Assembly: GCA_024704765.1 (NCBI GenBank)
Contig: JAKMXF010000357.1
Span: 62,001-126,000, forward strand
Direction: 5' to 3'
Origin: Oopsacas minuta
Taxonomy: Eukaryota > Porifera > Hexactinellida > Lyssacinosida > Leucopsacidae
Length of the DNA stretch: 64,000 nucleotides
Positions 1 through 12,829 of this stretch are shown here, in pieces (positions within the stretch are counted from its first letter, which is position 1; each line of letters begins with the position of its first letter). The position numbers and the translations under genes were made by a program. The notes beneath the pieces are model-generated. The model made no database searches and was not told the origin of the DNA. It worked only from the letters and a program-made list of their open reading frames with translations.

Positions 1-19
1 GAATAAATAGTAAACAAAT

Positions 20-170
20 TTCAAAATTGAGGTAGAATCATACTTTCAACGACTATCATGGGGTATTCGAGTATGCTGAGTCCGAATATGGTATTGTAAA
101 CAACATATTGTGAATATTTGTTTACTTTTAGGTACATAAAGTAAACAAAATTCAAAATTGAGGTTACATT
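20..170 (+). repeat. Dispersed repeat, copy 1 (pair with 5600-5745)
   Basis: About 150 bp, including the words GTAAACAAC and TGTGAATATTTG and an adjoining 'TTGAGGTAGAATCATACTTTCA' type block, recurs near 5600-5745 in the same orientation with scattered differences. No coding potential is seen. The flanking 1-60 and 130-170 stretches also resemble each other, so the unit may be partly tandem. Confidence 0.6.
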
Positions 171-340
171 GTTCTAAATATAGCTATATTATAATACTCA
201 AAGGGGTCGTTAATTTTGGAGATTAATCGATACATCGAGGCGCAATGGGCGAGTTCATCGCGAAGCGACGAGCCAAAGGCTCGTATACAAAATATTCGAA
301 TACGTAATCTAGGATTATAATCAGTGTAGAAAAGAAATTG

Positions 341-866
341 GAATAGCCCGATGGCTGATCTTTGGCATGCGGGGGCTTTTACGGCCTGGCGCGGAATGGT
401 CCAATTCTTGGACAAAAATTCACACCTATGACGAAAATATGACGTAATTGTCACCTCTTTGGACCTTCAAAACATCACATTATTAGCCACCATGATTTTG
501 ACCAAATACAACTCATCATGTGATTATTGAGTAATCATGATATCACAAAATATAATTTTATTGAAATTTAGAAATTTGGAGAAGTACTAAATTTAATTAA
601 CACTCATGGCAAGAAGTGCCGAGATCGATAATCAGAAGTCACGTAGAAGCTCTAGTGGTAATTACCACAAAATGCCATTAAAAGGAATTTTGATTTACCA
701 TAGATAATAACTTTCCGCTATTTGTGATTCCAAGGCATGTAGTGTCGAGTGTTCATCTGGTCGTAGCTACCAAAAGTACAAAGAAATTTGGCTCTTTAAA
801 AATCAAGCTTAATCTGAGACATTAAACTGACTCACCAGCGAACAAGCAAGCGAAGCACCCTACTAT
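341..866 (+). repeat. Dispersed repeat family R1, copy 1
   Basis: One of four related stretches: this one and 24230-24745 on plus, 25608-26060 and 31638-32020 on minus. Shared landmarks, in order, are TTTGGCATGC, ACAAAAATTCACACCTATGAC, a 'GTGACAATTACGTCA'-like block (reverse sense), AAGAAGTGCCG, GTAGTGTCGAG and a 3' end with GCGAAGC. It has no long reading frame and no clear terminal inverted repeats, so it looks like a non-autonomous mobile element of unknown class. The ordered landmarks make relatedness secure; boundaries are approximate. Confidence 0.6.
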
Positions 867-869
867 CCT

Positions 870-3539
870 ATTACGCAGTTTTAGCCATTAATTTCATTTC
901 AAAAGCAGCTAAATTCAATCTGATTTTAAACAAATCTCAAGGATAAACCAAAATTAGGCAACTATGATTATGATTTATACAAAAACCGTTGAAAAGTCCG
1001 ATAGCACAGTAATATAAAGTTTGAACTTAACTAAGAGTTAAGAATTAACAAACCAAGTCACAATCAAAGCTTATCAATTATGCTATATATGGAAGTAATT
1101 CCTCGTAGATTGAGATGATCCATGGTAACAATAATTGGGGTAGTAAAATACTCATGTGAGGAATTCGTAGTACATCAGTTCAAACTGTAGGAACTTGATA
1201 TTTGTACTATTCTCAGTTATGTCTTCAAATTATATCACTCCCAATAAATCCCATTTGAACACAACAAGAGACAAAATAGATTCTACATTTCTGACGTACC
1301 ATGGATCATAATGTGGTACCAGCCTTTCAAGACAGAACCACGAGTGAGCGTACTCTGGTACGAAAAGTGTATAATACATACTTTTCGACACGCGATGAGC
1401 GACCACTTACCTTCATGACTGCAAATTTCGGAAACGGTAGATGTAATGTTCGTGAAATATAGGTTTAATGTAATGGGAATATTGTGCCTCGAATTAAAAG
1501 TGCCACTATTAAGCCACTGATAATAATAAACTAGTTTCAGCTCTACATAAGAACCACTTGAGCCGCATGCAGGCGGGAGGTTCATTATCATTATTTCACT
1601 ATTTTGAGGAGTATCAGTGGAAAATTGGTCGATTCATAAATAATTTCAAAATGGCAATAGTCAAATTTGATATCAGAATTTATATAGTTTACACAATCTG
1701 TAGCTGAATTACATGGAGTACAAGGTGAAATAACGGAAAAATGACAATATCCGTGCGGTAGCAAAATCATATTCTGGCGATGGATCTAAAACATATATAA
1801 AACTAACAGTAGCAATAAGGTGTTTTATGTTACTGAGATTCAGAAAGTGATAAACTCAAATAATTTGAATACGACAATATACATTCTTTGAGTCAACTCC
1901 GCTTAATTGGGAGTTAGGGCAACAGTTAATAGGGACGAATCTCCAGGTAGGGAATCATCTAGATCAAAATAAATCTAAAATTACTGTTAATCGGGACGAA
2001 CTCCGGTCGTAAGGTCATTAGGATGAAAATAGAAACTCAATCAAGAAGACATTCCTCAAATTCAATTATGATAGGTAGATGTACAATATTTCGTTATATA
2101 GTGAAAAATTTCGGGAGAATGTTTTGTCTTTTTACTAGTGAGTATTCTCCAGGACAGGGTAACCCTCGAAATAATTGATCCATAGCCGGGTGGTGGGTCG
2201 AATTTTCGGATATTTAGGTTTAAAGTACCTGGTACTTCCGTGCTGTCATGATCGGTTGTTCACTTAAAATACATGATATATATTTCCAAACAAGGAAGTG
2301 CAGTCTCTTTTAAACTATTCAAAAAGAGCCCAAAGCTGTGGTAGAAAATTTAGACCTAAAAATTTAGGGCAACTAGTTGCGTATAAACTTGTATACGTAT
2401 CTATTTCCTTTTTCCAACTTGACCACGCGAAATAGATAATACACTGGTTGCCTAATTACAAATATGAAACGACCCCGTTTGGATAAGGGTTTACAGCCCA
2501 AAGTGGCATGAAAGGGGAATTCTATATTAAAATTTAGGGCTGGAATTCTATAGTACGAGAAATTGGGACTTTATATTAAAATAAAATTCTAGGTGAGACT
2601 ACCACCCAAAATCAAGATGCTCGGCAGAAAAACCCACGAGAATCTACCCAAAAATATCAGAAAATTGGGTTGAAACATTACAGATTAATCATATATAAGC
2701 AAGCTTCGCTTTCTTCGCTGCGTGGATCACGAACAAATCGGGTGCTCTTGTATTCTTATTGAAATATAGTGCCGTTCAAACATTACGTAACGAAAATTCC
2801 ATAATTATTGACACCCCCTCCCTGTGTCAAGCTTTGTTGGACCGTGTTATAATACAAAAGGAATGGAGCTGTCACATTTCACATACCACCCCCTCCCCCT
2901 TGTAGCGTGACGCAACATTTGAACAGCCCCTATTATTGATAGTATAGATATAGAGTATATGCAGTAGACATAAAGCATTATACGACTCAAAGTAGAGGTG
3001 CTATAGGCCACATTAATGAATCATTCATTCTACCTTATAAAGTTACGTTTCTGTAAAGTGGTCAATATTTAATTGTTTTTCAAGTTTGCCTTTGGCTAGT
3101 TTTTGCCATTTTGTCCGCCTTACTCGTTGAAATATATTTTGCATGTTTACAAGTGTATTCCTGTAAAATTTTCGTTTAATGTCCGCGGAATAATTATGTA
3201 AAAGATTAGATAAATTTAATTGGTCAATTAATAAAGAATAATAAACATAGTACATATATATACCATTGGCATTTTAATTAAATTATAACAAATATATTTA
3301 TTGTCCACAATATAGTGGTGGTTACATAGTGCAAAATTTCAATTAAGAAACCATAGCTACATGTTTGACAAATTGGAATTGAAAAATTCTCCGTATTATG
3401 AATTATTGAGTAATTTTTAGCATCCTAATTGGACTGGGTTAAAAGCGTGCCAAATGATAGGGTAATAAAACACAATAGGTAAACCCTCGAATCTGATAGG
3501 ATTTGACACCTATCTTAGAGAGTTTTCAAGATATCCCTT
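870..3539. other. No gene recognised; AT-rich transposon debris
   Basis: Open frames here are short and show no recognisable domain. Around 1890-2010 there are pogo/Tigger-like words (CAACTCCGCTTAATTGGGA and a second CTGTTAATCGGGACGAA block), suggesting an old MITE. The rest holds nothing I can name. Confidence 0.5.
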
Positions 3540-4171
3540 AGATCTGTTGTATGACAGATTTACTACCATGAATACTCTTTATCCATGACAGAGTTACTAC
3601 CTTACATGACAGAATTATTTCCCTTTGATCATGACATGAAATCGTATAACTCAACTCTTAGTTCTTATCACACTGATAATAATGCATTTCAATGATTACT
3701 TTGTTTCTGCTCTAGAGTTATATTACATACTAGGCATAAGGAAGATAATTTTAGATTTTCGTAAGAATCATTTTCTTCCACGTATTTTATATAGAAATTG
3801 GACTGAGTTCGCTGTGTCCGGATGGTCAATTAATTGTCTAACGTATCTGTTGTAATTCATCAAATTCATATTATATTTTATAATATATATTGCTATCATA
3901 TTTAGTAAAGTGACAATTTCGAAATAAATGAAGTAAGTAGACGTATTACTATTAATATTACTCTAGAGCAGAAAGAAATGAACCACTGAAAATGCATTAT
4001 TATCAGTGTGATAAGATCTAAGAGTTGAGTTATACGATTTCATGTCATAATCGAAGGGTAATAACTCTGTCATGTAAGGTAATAACTCTGTCATGGATAA
4101 AGAGTATCCATGGTACCAATAATAGATGTAGTAAAACTGTCATGGTAGTAAATCTGTCACACAACAGATCT
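3540..4171. repeat. Foldback element with about 190-bp inverted arms
   Basis: Bases 3540-3722 and 3957-4171 are imperfect inverted copies. The left arm starts AGATCTGTTGT and the right arm ends ACAACAGATCT; both contain CATGACAGAGTTACTACC-type words and end inward at CTCTAGAG. The right arm carries a small extra tandem duplication of the 'ATAACTCTGTCATG' unit. The roughly 230-bp loop is AT-rich and non-coding. No target duplication could be defined. Confidence 0.8.
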
Positions 4172-7100
4172 TAAAAATTCCACACACATGCCAAATTCAA
4201 GTCTCTAGCTCTTACCAGTTCCTCAATCTATTCCGGACAAAAAAAACATTGACAAATTATAGGACAGATTGATGTTGAAAGGGCACGATTTGGAGGGGTC
4301 GAAGTGTAAAAATTCGGTAAGTATTGGGTAATTGTTCACGGGGTGGATATATCAAAAACTCTATTTTTCAATGAAGTCACATATGGTCAGTACCTTTTAC
4401 AAGTGACCCCCCCTTGTATTCTCAGCATCGTTTCACGGATGGCATCAAACGATACACATATTACAAAGTTTGTACTTTAGGAAATAACTAGACCATATAC
4501 TGATTATTTTGCTATAGGGAGCTGGGACTGCAAAATAGAGAAGGGCTGGTATATAGTCTCGTATGCATGATAGTGCCACTATAATATAAGAATACTATTC
4601 TGCAGTGGCGTAGCGAGGCTTGGCAGGCTACTGACACCCGGTTGCCACATGTGTGGGGCAGGTGGCTTGAGATTTGGGCATGTGGTGCGACATTACATGG
4701 CTCAATGTAAATACTGGAGTACATTCAACATCGTTTAGTATGATCAAAAATATAAATTTACATAGGCAGGTTAGATGAGTCGAATAGACGTAAATCTAAG
4801 GAAACGTGGCAGGACTGGTCCAGCCTCAATTCAGGGCTTGCCAGATCGTGGGAAACAAATATTGAAGGGGACTACCTGAGGGTACTAGTAAGCACAATAT
4901 TCGATGTAATTAATAGTTTAACATAATACAGACACCACCTGATTATCTGTACACCTTCGTCTTTGAATTTCAAGTATGGTGTTCGGATTACTGAAAGTGT
5001 ATTTTGATGCATGAAATTCTACGGAATGATACATGAATATTTGGATTTTGCAATTTAGTATATTTTATTGCATATTCATGCTACTAAGGCCTAATACTAC
5101 GATAGCTTTCAAAAACTAATACTAGAGTAGTCAGAAGCTCCAAAATTGTACAATTTTCACAAACTAAACAACCTTCCTGCTGTTCGGATAACCAAGGTGT
5201 CGTGGATAATCGAGGGTCTACTGCATATAAAATCAATTTATGATAGATTTCACCTTTTGTGAGAACTCGGCTGCTCCTCCTGGCTGTAATTCTGCTACGG
5301 CGGGGGGCACTTTGAGGTCACTCCCTCCAACTAACTTCAGCCCGAAATTCTTGTTAATTCTATTCAGCTGTATTACTTTAGTTCGATGTCTACCTCTTGG
5401 CATAGCTAATTACAAGAAATATATCACATCATATAAGATATTATAATATATATGAACCAGACTACTAGAGGGTAGACACTAGCCAGCCTCGTAATCGATG
5501 GTGGGTAAGGTGATAAAAATCTACTCAATTTGTTTTCAGGCTAAATACTTAGTTTATCAATTCTATGTTACTTTGCCATATCTATAATATATATTGATAA
5601 TTTGATTAAGCGAGTATACTGAGTCCTAATATGGAATTGTAAACAGCATGTTGTGAATGTTTATTTACTTTTGGATAGATAAAATACGCAAAAATCAAAA
5701 GTGAGGTAGAATCATACTTTCAGCGAATATACTGATGTATTCGAGTCTTAAAATTTTGGAACACGAAGAGATCTAGTATCGGGGCGTCCCTAATCCACGG
5801 AACGGACAAGTATTTCTGGAAGAAATTCAAATTTGTTGTTCATTACACATTTTGCATTGAAAACCCAGAATTTTGTTTCATGATGGATGTCAAGCATTTT
5901 TTTGACATTTAACGTTGGTGGTAATCAATTTTCTCAATCTTGTAGCAAATCAATAATATATCTAATAACACCAATAATTAAATTTTATTTTATTCTAATC
6001 GTGAATATTATAAGACCACTTATCGGCTGGATTACTACCTCCCTCTAGCCAAGAGAAGGAGGTCGAAACTTAGAGAGGGAATGTTTCTAGGCGGAATTTC
6101 TTAAATATTGGATAAATGGATACAAATTTAACATATTGATTACCATTGACGTGGAATACAAATACTTGACAACTATTGTTCTACATTGTTTTGTGGTTTT
6201 CAAGGTCAAAGATGTGTCAAGCGAAATTTGAAATTTCTTCAAGTAAAACTTGTATGTTACGTTTCGTGATTTATGGGAGCTCTAATAATGAGGTAATTTA
6301 GGATCATGATGTGTACTTTTAGTTATATGCTAATATTAATATTAAAAAGTACTCTACGCGTAGATTAGGTAAGCGCGCTGGAAATTTTTGTTATTTACAA
6401 TGTGAATTTGATTTTTGTTTCTTTACCAACAATTATTATTTACGTGATTAGTGTATTTTGTATTATTGTTAAGGTTTCAGGGAAAACAACTGATAAAATG
6501 AATAATTTATTAGTCTAATAAATAATTCTAATATGTTCAACTAACACACTAAAGCAATGCTTGACAATTGAGGTATGTATAGGTTACAAAAGACATTTCT
6601 TCGGTCTCCACTCAACTCAGTCTCTCAAAATTACAAAACTTCGTCAAGTGCTGGTTGAACAGGGAGAATATTCTGGAAATTTTATGAATTCATGACCAAA
6701 ATGGTCACATAATTTTCATTTTTTCTCAATATGAACACAACATCAATTTGCCATAATGGCTTATATTGCAAACTTTCCTCATCGGGTCAGAGCTCACAGT
6801 AGGACACAGTCAAGATTTCATTGTCACGCGAAAACATCACTAAAATGTGCTCAGTGAAGGCATAAGTGTGTGATGGTAGGAATTATAGTTTTTTCGAACG
6901 AAAAGAGCGATTAAAACATAACATTCTGGTGTCAGGAAATATTGTGCTCCTTCCAAGGAGATATGTGGCGAAGGTTAGAAGGAATATCCTTCACAAAGAT
7001 CTTATCCTTAAAATCCGGACAAATTCTTCCCTAATCTGACCGAGTTAAACCTGCACGTCTGGCAACCCTAACATATAGGCATTTAACTCCCTACATTAGT

Positions 7101-7338
7101 TAATTCTGTTCAACTGTAACTATTTGTTACCGTTGACTTGGGTTCAACCTGACCACTTTCATCCAGGGGGCTTCGACCCTGATATAACCATATTACACAA
7201 TATACAACTAAATCAAGATTTTGTGATATATTTAATAACAAGTACTATCACTTGGATCGGCATAATTGACTTAAGCCCATTTCAGGAGCTTACTGCGTTT
7301 GATGCTGGGAGTGTGATGGCTAACTATATAGCTTAGCG
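4172..7338. other. No gene recognised; scattered repeat remnants
   Basis: A hAT-like terminus (CAGTGGCGTAGCGAGGCTTG) begins near 4605. A pogo/Tigger-like end (CGATTATCC read on minus, near 5200-5222) may pair with CAGACACCACCTGATTATC near 4928 to delimit a roughly 300-bp MITE. Bases 5600-5745 are the second copy of the repeat at 20-170. No convincing coding frame is present. Confidence 0.4.
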
Positions 7339-7440
7339 CAGCGGTGGGCAACGCGGGGCCCGTGAGACCAAATTTTGACTTCTAGGGCACGCTGACCTCT
7401 TTTCAAACTCTCTATATAGGGCCGCCTGGGTATAGTTTAG
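7339..7440 (+). mobile_element. hAT-type terminus remnant
   Basis: CAGCGGTGGGCAACGCGGGG followed by a GC-rich stretch matches the general form of hAT ends (CAG-x-GGTGG-C-AA). No opposite end or target duplication was located, so it is a fragment. Confidence 0.4.
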
Positions 7441-7790
7441 CTCTTGGTAAATCTACTGATATCTGTGATGTTGCTCAGTTATGTGCATGGCTACGATACG
7501 TTGATAGTGATTTGTCATGAAGAATTGTTAAGTTTGGAAGGAATGCAGTATAGGACTCTAGGCGAAGAATAAATTCATGGACGGATTCAATTCAGAATTA
7601 ATTCCTTTAATTCCCATTCCGAAGTCAAATTTTCGGACTTAATTCTCATTCTCAGCTCTTTAAATTCAGGAATCAAGGACTTAATTCCCATTCCCATTGT
7701 GAATGGGAATGGAGCTTGAAACATAAATCCCAATTCCATTAATGAATTGAACCCATTACTGGCACTGAGGATGTTACAGCAATGTTAAGC

Positions 7791-8665
7791 CATAGCCTAC
7801 TAAATATATGGCCTACTAATAAAATACGAGGGATGCAGTATTAGTTGAGGGGTCGCGCCGTTAGTCCAAATTCGTATGTATGCATTAGTCCAAATTTTTG
7901 GTGATGTTTGCGTGAGTTGGATCTGGAGCAGGCTATGAGTTGCTGAGAGTATTTAGAACTCGCGTTAGAAGGTGGTAGAATTTGCATTTTCATGGATTAT
8001 CTAGCTAGATTGGCGTGAGCTGAGAAGATGAGCATTTCAGTAGACTATTTGGATAACTGGTGTGGTGTTAGATTGGATTCTAGTTGGATTTGGAGCAGGC
8101 TGTGAGTTGCTGAGAGTATTTAGATTTAACACAACAAAAGTAAATGATTATATTTCCTCACGACGAAAATTCCCCGTGAATGCATGCATTCGACGACCAA
8201 AATATTGACTAGTACCGATTTTTATCTTTAGACTAACGCAAACATCACCAAAAATTGGACTAATACCGATTTTGATATTTGGACTAACGCATGCTCCCCT
8301 AAAAAAATTCGTCATCCATGGTCTCTACCGTAACTCAGCAACGAGCCAACTTTTGAGTGACAAATTTCTGACATATTTATCGTCTATGGATCATTTCATT
8401 TATTCACCTTTGAGTTGTTTAATGCAATATTTAACGTTCTACAAGGCAACAAAGAATTATATATATTACTAAATTAATGCTTAGTAGACACATATACCGA
8501 CACATTCCTGAAATATTTTAAATTTTATTTGTATAAAAATTGATGTCCTACATTATGCATTTTTCTGCAACAAAGAAATCATGTCTATAAATGCTTTCAT
8601 CTTATACTGCATCCCCGGTGCCAAAATATCGAGTCACTGTTAGGCCTTATGTTTAGTAGGCTATG
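7791..8665. mobile_element. P-type MITE with CATAGCCTAC ends
   Basis: The left end reads CATAGCCTACTAAATATATG and the right end is its near-perfect inverse (AACATAAGG and GTAGGCTATG in reverse sense). The same terminus occurs at the ends of the P-like elements at 11845, 45879 and 50762, which ties this element to that family. Flanks read GTTAAGCC and GTTAAACC, a 7/8 match consistent with the 8-bp duplications of P elements, though the exact junction is ambiguous by one base. Inside are two imperfect repeats of a 'TTGGATCTGGAGCAGGCT' block and no transposase frame, so it is non-autonomous. Confidence 0.75.
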
Positions 8666-8704
8666 GTTAAACCAAAATTTGACTCAAAATAACCTTGTAA
8701 TTAA

Positions 8705-11230
8705 CAGTGGCGGCGCTAGCGCGCAGCCACTGATGAGACTAAATCGGGCTGAGATTTTCTTGTATGGGGCTGGCACAGCTTGCTCTTCTTTTGAGAAAAT
8801 AATAATGTGTACTTAAATATCAAACTAATAATTGATTAAGAAAGTTTCGTTTCTAGAAATATATGTAATAGAAGCAGGAACATTATTCACTATTGACTGT
8901 TCAATACTTATTAAAAGTATTTTCAAAATACTTTACAAGTGAAATGGATAAATAAATACATCAGCTCAATGGAATCCTCTGATCTACAGTCTTATCGAAA
9001 TTGTCCACCATCTCATCCATATCTATTTTGGATGCACGAGTCCTATTGATTGACAAAGTCGAGGTCTCCCAGTCTATCATCATCCATAGTGCTACGAAGA
9101 TACGTCTTGACACGTTTCATACAAGAGAATGATCTTTCATTCTCAGCTGTTGTAACAGGGATGGTACATGCTATCTGGTAGGCCTTGTAGGGCCTGTGTA
9201 GACCATTATGTGTGGCTCGATGAAGTTAATGACCTCTAACATCGTTTTCAACTGTGGATTAGCCTTTCTATATTGATTGGAGAACATAGTAAATTCGCTA
9301 CTTAGCAATTCCTCATTCAGATGATAGTGCTCAATAAAGGACTTTATTGCAATGCATCTTAAGGAAATCATCAGATGTGGGAATCAAAGATGACATCGAC
9401 AAAGAACGGAACACGTGTCCTTGCTGAAACGTCTATCAAGTTCAGCTATGAAGAGTAAACAACTGGATCGAATTATCTCACTTTGTAGTCCGATTTACCC
9501 ACACTCTAGAATTGACAGCATCATCTCTACATACTCGACGGCGTTTTTTGATCGGCTGCGGTATCGCGTGTTCATTTAAGAATCCCTTTGCGGTATCCCA
9601 GGTTTCATAAAATAAATCCTTGCCAGAGAGAGAATCTTGAGTGCATCAATGTGATTAACTGCAATGCCAATATCCATGTGTTTATCATGCATATAGTTCG
9701 CCGAATATGAAGTTAGTGTCAGAACTTTTCTGAATAATTGAAGACAGACCACAAAGTCGGTATCGATAAAATTGGCGATACCTTGCGCTGCAGCTCTTCT
9801 ATCGGCGTTGGTATCTTCAGCAAAATGCTCAGCAGCAATGATTGCTCCTAAAGTATGCGCCACAACAGAGTAAGCCTCGGGTGACAGCACCAACGAGTTT
9901 TGGATAACGATTTCAATTCACGATGTTGCGCCTCATGTCTACCCAGGACTTTCTGCGGTATCTCGAAAAAATCATGTGGAACTGAATTTGAGAAGAATGT
10001 GTAGAGCAGTTGAATGCTCGCAAAAAATGACACAGTTTTGTCGATATTTGGGAGCAAGCAACTACTACTAAGTTGAGCCTGTGTGCCCAGCAATGCACAT
10101 ATAAGGCCATCGGGCATACTTTAGTCCTCATAAGTGCTTGTAGACCATGTAGTCGTCCATTCATTGTTGAAGCACCATCATAACACTAGCAACCATATGA
10201 TCACGAGAGCAGACACCCATAACTGCCAGCACATGACTCAGCTTTTCCATGATCGAATTCGCGTCTAACCCCTCTGCTCTGATAAAGTTGAAGAAATCTT
10301 CGTGCAACACCCTCCAAACATATCTTACACAAACGGATATTTGTTCAATTTTCCCACAATCTCTAGATTCGTCCGCCAATAAAAAAAAAACACTTGAATA
10401 GACAATATCGAATCCTGGATGGAGTGATGAACGTACTGAGCATTTCTAGGTCCATTGAGTTTTTCTTTGATAACCTTGTCGTGGACACCAAACGCAGTAA
10501 GAATTTCGAGAAAATTCCCTGTTTCGAGATCTGCAGTTGAACTCAGGGTCAATGAATTCACCCATATCATCCACCAATCTTCCCTCACCGTGACCTCTGA
10601 GAGGAAGGTCTTATACAGGACAGAGAGTGATTACCTGACCTACTGTTTTTATATAGTGCCGATTATCTCGAACATTTTGCACGCTCAGTGCTCCACTATG
10701 ACCTCAATGCTTCCGGTACGAAGATTACCTTTGTATCCTGACCATTTGAGCATTGAATCATGATGAGATAACGACTCCTCATGAAGTTTGATGCCTTTTT
10801 TTCTCCATCGCAATTTTACAATTGTCAAAACCGAGAGAAGTCCACTTTGACTCATGACCAGCACCAGCTACCTGAAATAACCTAAAGGATAGCAAATCAT
10901 GGCATCGATTATTTGAGAATTCTCAAGCCCAGGTCTTCCAATGTACCACCTTTTATGAAAGCAACGCATCTGACCGCCTAACATGGTTTGCTTATAAGTG
11001 CTAACTTCGGCTGTCTCGGATCCTCAGACAGATTCTGTGCAATATCTGGGACGCCCTCCACAGAGACATCCAACGCCGTTTTTGTACGTTTAGTTAGAGT
11101 TGTGAGAGTAAATATCTTCTGGATGTTCAATTATTAAATCTTCCACTTCAAATTCCTGAGTTGCTTCTGCCTGGTCCGCTTCAATCTCATCATGCTTTCT
11201 CTTTACAAAGGAATCCATTGAATATGAAAT
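8705..11230 (-). mobile_element. Decayed hAT transposon (DUF4371/ZMYM1-like)
   Basis: The 3' end begins CAGTGGCGGCGCTAGC at 8705, a typical hAT terminus. The element encloses a minus-strand transposase pseudogene (separate entry). The other end, expected just beyond 11.2 kb, was not recognised, so the right limit is approximate. Confidence 0.65.
9043..11218 (-). pseudogene. hAT transposase pseudogene, DUF4371/ZMYM1-like
   Basis: The frame starts at an ATG at 11218 (MDSFVKRKHDE...) and ends in the hAT C-terminal dimerisation block, where ENERSFSCMKRVKTYLRSTM is readable around 9060-9160 just before a TAG. Between them the DUF4371-like core is recognisable in pieces: ADESRDCGKIEQISVCVRYV near 10370, a 'YDGAS/MNGRLHGLQALM' region near 10160, and HCWAHRLNLVV near 10080. 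Many frameshifts and stops separate the pieces, so it cannot make a full transposase. Proteins of this type catalyse hAT cut-and-paste with an RNase H fold. Family placement is from established motif patterns; strong in the C-terminal block, weaker in the middle. Confidence 0.8.
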
Positions 11231-11844
11231 GTAGCAATAAGTATTTGTAGTAAAGCTAAAAATATATATTAATAATGTATAATGTTAATTCCCTTTTATA
11301 CAATCGATTATGAATCAGCGTCTTAATTACACATTGTATTTTATTACGGTAGCAATAATTGCCTCATTATTGGTTAACTTTCATCAACCTAGATCTTAGA
11401 AGAATTCACAATTTACATGATTAGAAATTCACAATTTGTGACATAAATTCGTGACACAACAATTGGTGACATTACAATGATTTGGTACCTTCTCCAACTT
11501 AGATCTTATCAATAATCAATAATTTTCCATAATAATCAATTCACAATTGAGGAATCAATATTTTGCTAATTTAATATTCGTAATGCTACTTAATATGTTT
11601 TTGGAGCAGTTATGTAGGATGGAATTGCGTCAATTTAATCAACCAAGATTGTCAATAGAAGAAGAACCAGAACCTATTACAACATGGGTCGATATCTCTA
11701 ACGGACAATCAGCTAAGGTGTAAAGATTTTGAACATATTTCTGATGCATTAAACTTTCTCCAAAATCCAATTCAAATTCCTTTATCGAAGGTGGAAAATT
11801 TGGCTCGAATATTCAGCCTGGATTGTACGAGATTAGAGATTGAT
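11231..11844. other. AT-rich spacer with a possible coding remnant
   Basis: Mostly low-complexity AT-rich sequence with several copies of an 'ACAATT-GTGACA' word around 11400-11480. From about 11613 a plus frame (MELRQFNQPRLSIEEEPEP...) with protein-like composition runs for about 35 codons and then breaks. I cannot assign it to a family. Confidence 0.35.
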
Positions 11845-12829
11845 CATAGCCTACTATACATAAGGAAATATGGACCTCCCCGATCTACTGTGAAAATGGT
11901 TATTTCTTCTTTTTATTGCCAAATATGGTCAAATCTAGTCTACCAAACATAAGACTACATATTATTAAAAGAATTTGGGACTATGGTGCGATTACAGGAT
12001 GGATTTATTAATGAACCACAATGTTAAATATTTAATTTATTATCTAACCAAAACAAACGAAAATTCAGTTTAATATATAAATAAATTAAAAAATATATAC
12101 TCAGTTGTGTTCGAATTCTGTCACTCCTGATCTTTTTCTTTGTGTTTATGCTTGTATTATCCGTATTAAATTAATTTATTAACTTTTTTCTGCTTAGTTT
12201 AGCATTTTACCACTGTTGAGTGTTGATAGCTGCTATCAATTATGCCTAATTGCTGCTCCGCTCCTGGGTGCAAAAGCAACTACAAATCTACCCATGAACT
12301 GTACCCTTATTCAAATTACCTAATCAACCACCTGAACTCAGACATTCTTAGATTAGGGGTCTTCGGAGGGATAATGTAGATGAATTGAAGTCTGTTTGTG
12401 TTTGTGTTAAACATTGTCACGGGGAGGATGTAGAATACAGTCACAAAGTTCCAACTGGAGATGGAACCTTTCGTGAAATCCCTCGAATCATCCCCAAGCT
12501 GAAAGATGGCGCTATACCAGTGTTTGTACTAGGTTGTCCATCGTACTACCAATCTAATACTAAGCGCAGGCGTCCTCTAGAATTAAGAGAAGATGAACTA
12601 TTCTACCAAACTTTGACACTAAGCTTGAAATCAGAAGCTGAAGAGATAGATAAGTTCAAAATTCGCAGTTGTCCCGATATTTCAGACAAATTACCTTTGC
12701 TTTCCTTGTCTAAAACATGGTCATTATGGCATCCTGAGCCAAATACTATTGTTTTTATCCCCCGTCTTGTAAATACTGATATACTTGTAAATATGTACTT
12801 GATAGTACATTCCGATCTATCTGTTATAG
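11845..12829 (+). mobile_element. P-like transposon copy 1, 5' segment
   Basis: The left terminus CATAGCCTACTATACATAAG at 11845 has its inverse at 45879. The subterminal 100 bp (containing CGATCTACTGTGAAAATGG) is also inverted at about 45700-45830, so the element has long imperfect inverted ends. The segment carries the THAP-coding part and stops at 12829, where hAT-A is inserted with the duplicated octamer TGTTATAG. The 3' segment resumes at 44683. Removing the insertion leaves about 2.2 kb, too short for a full P transposase, so this copy is internally deleted. Confidence 0.75.
12241..12829 (+). pseudogene. THAP domain of a P-element transposase (5' part)
   Basis: The frame opens MPNCCSAPGCKSNY, the start of a THAP C2CH zinc finger (C-x4-C). 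It continues, after a frameshift near 12310, through FKLPNQPPELRHS, an in-frame TAG where THAP domains have an invariant Trp, then LRRDNV, C-V-K-H (the second zinc pair) and the conserved VPTGDGTFREIPR linker. A charged segment with RRPLELREDELFYQTL follows, then the frame ends at the hAT-A junction. THAP domains are the DNA-binding module of P transposases and of animal THAP proteins. The stop and frameshift make it non-functional. The same reading frame continues across the insertion into 44691 onward. Confidence 0.8.
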
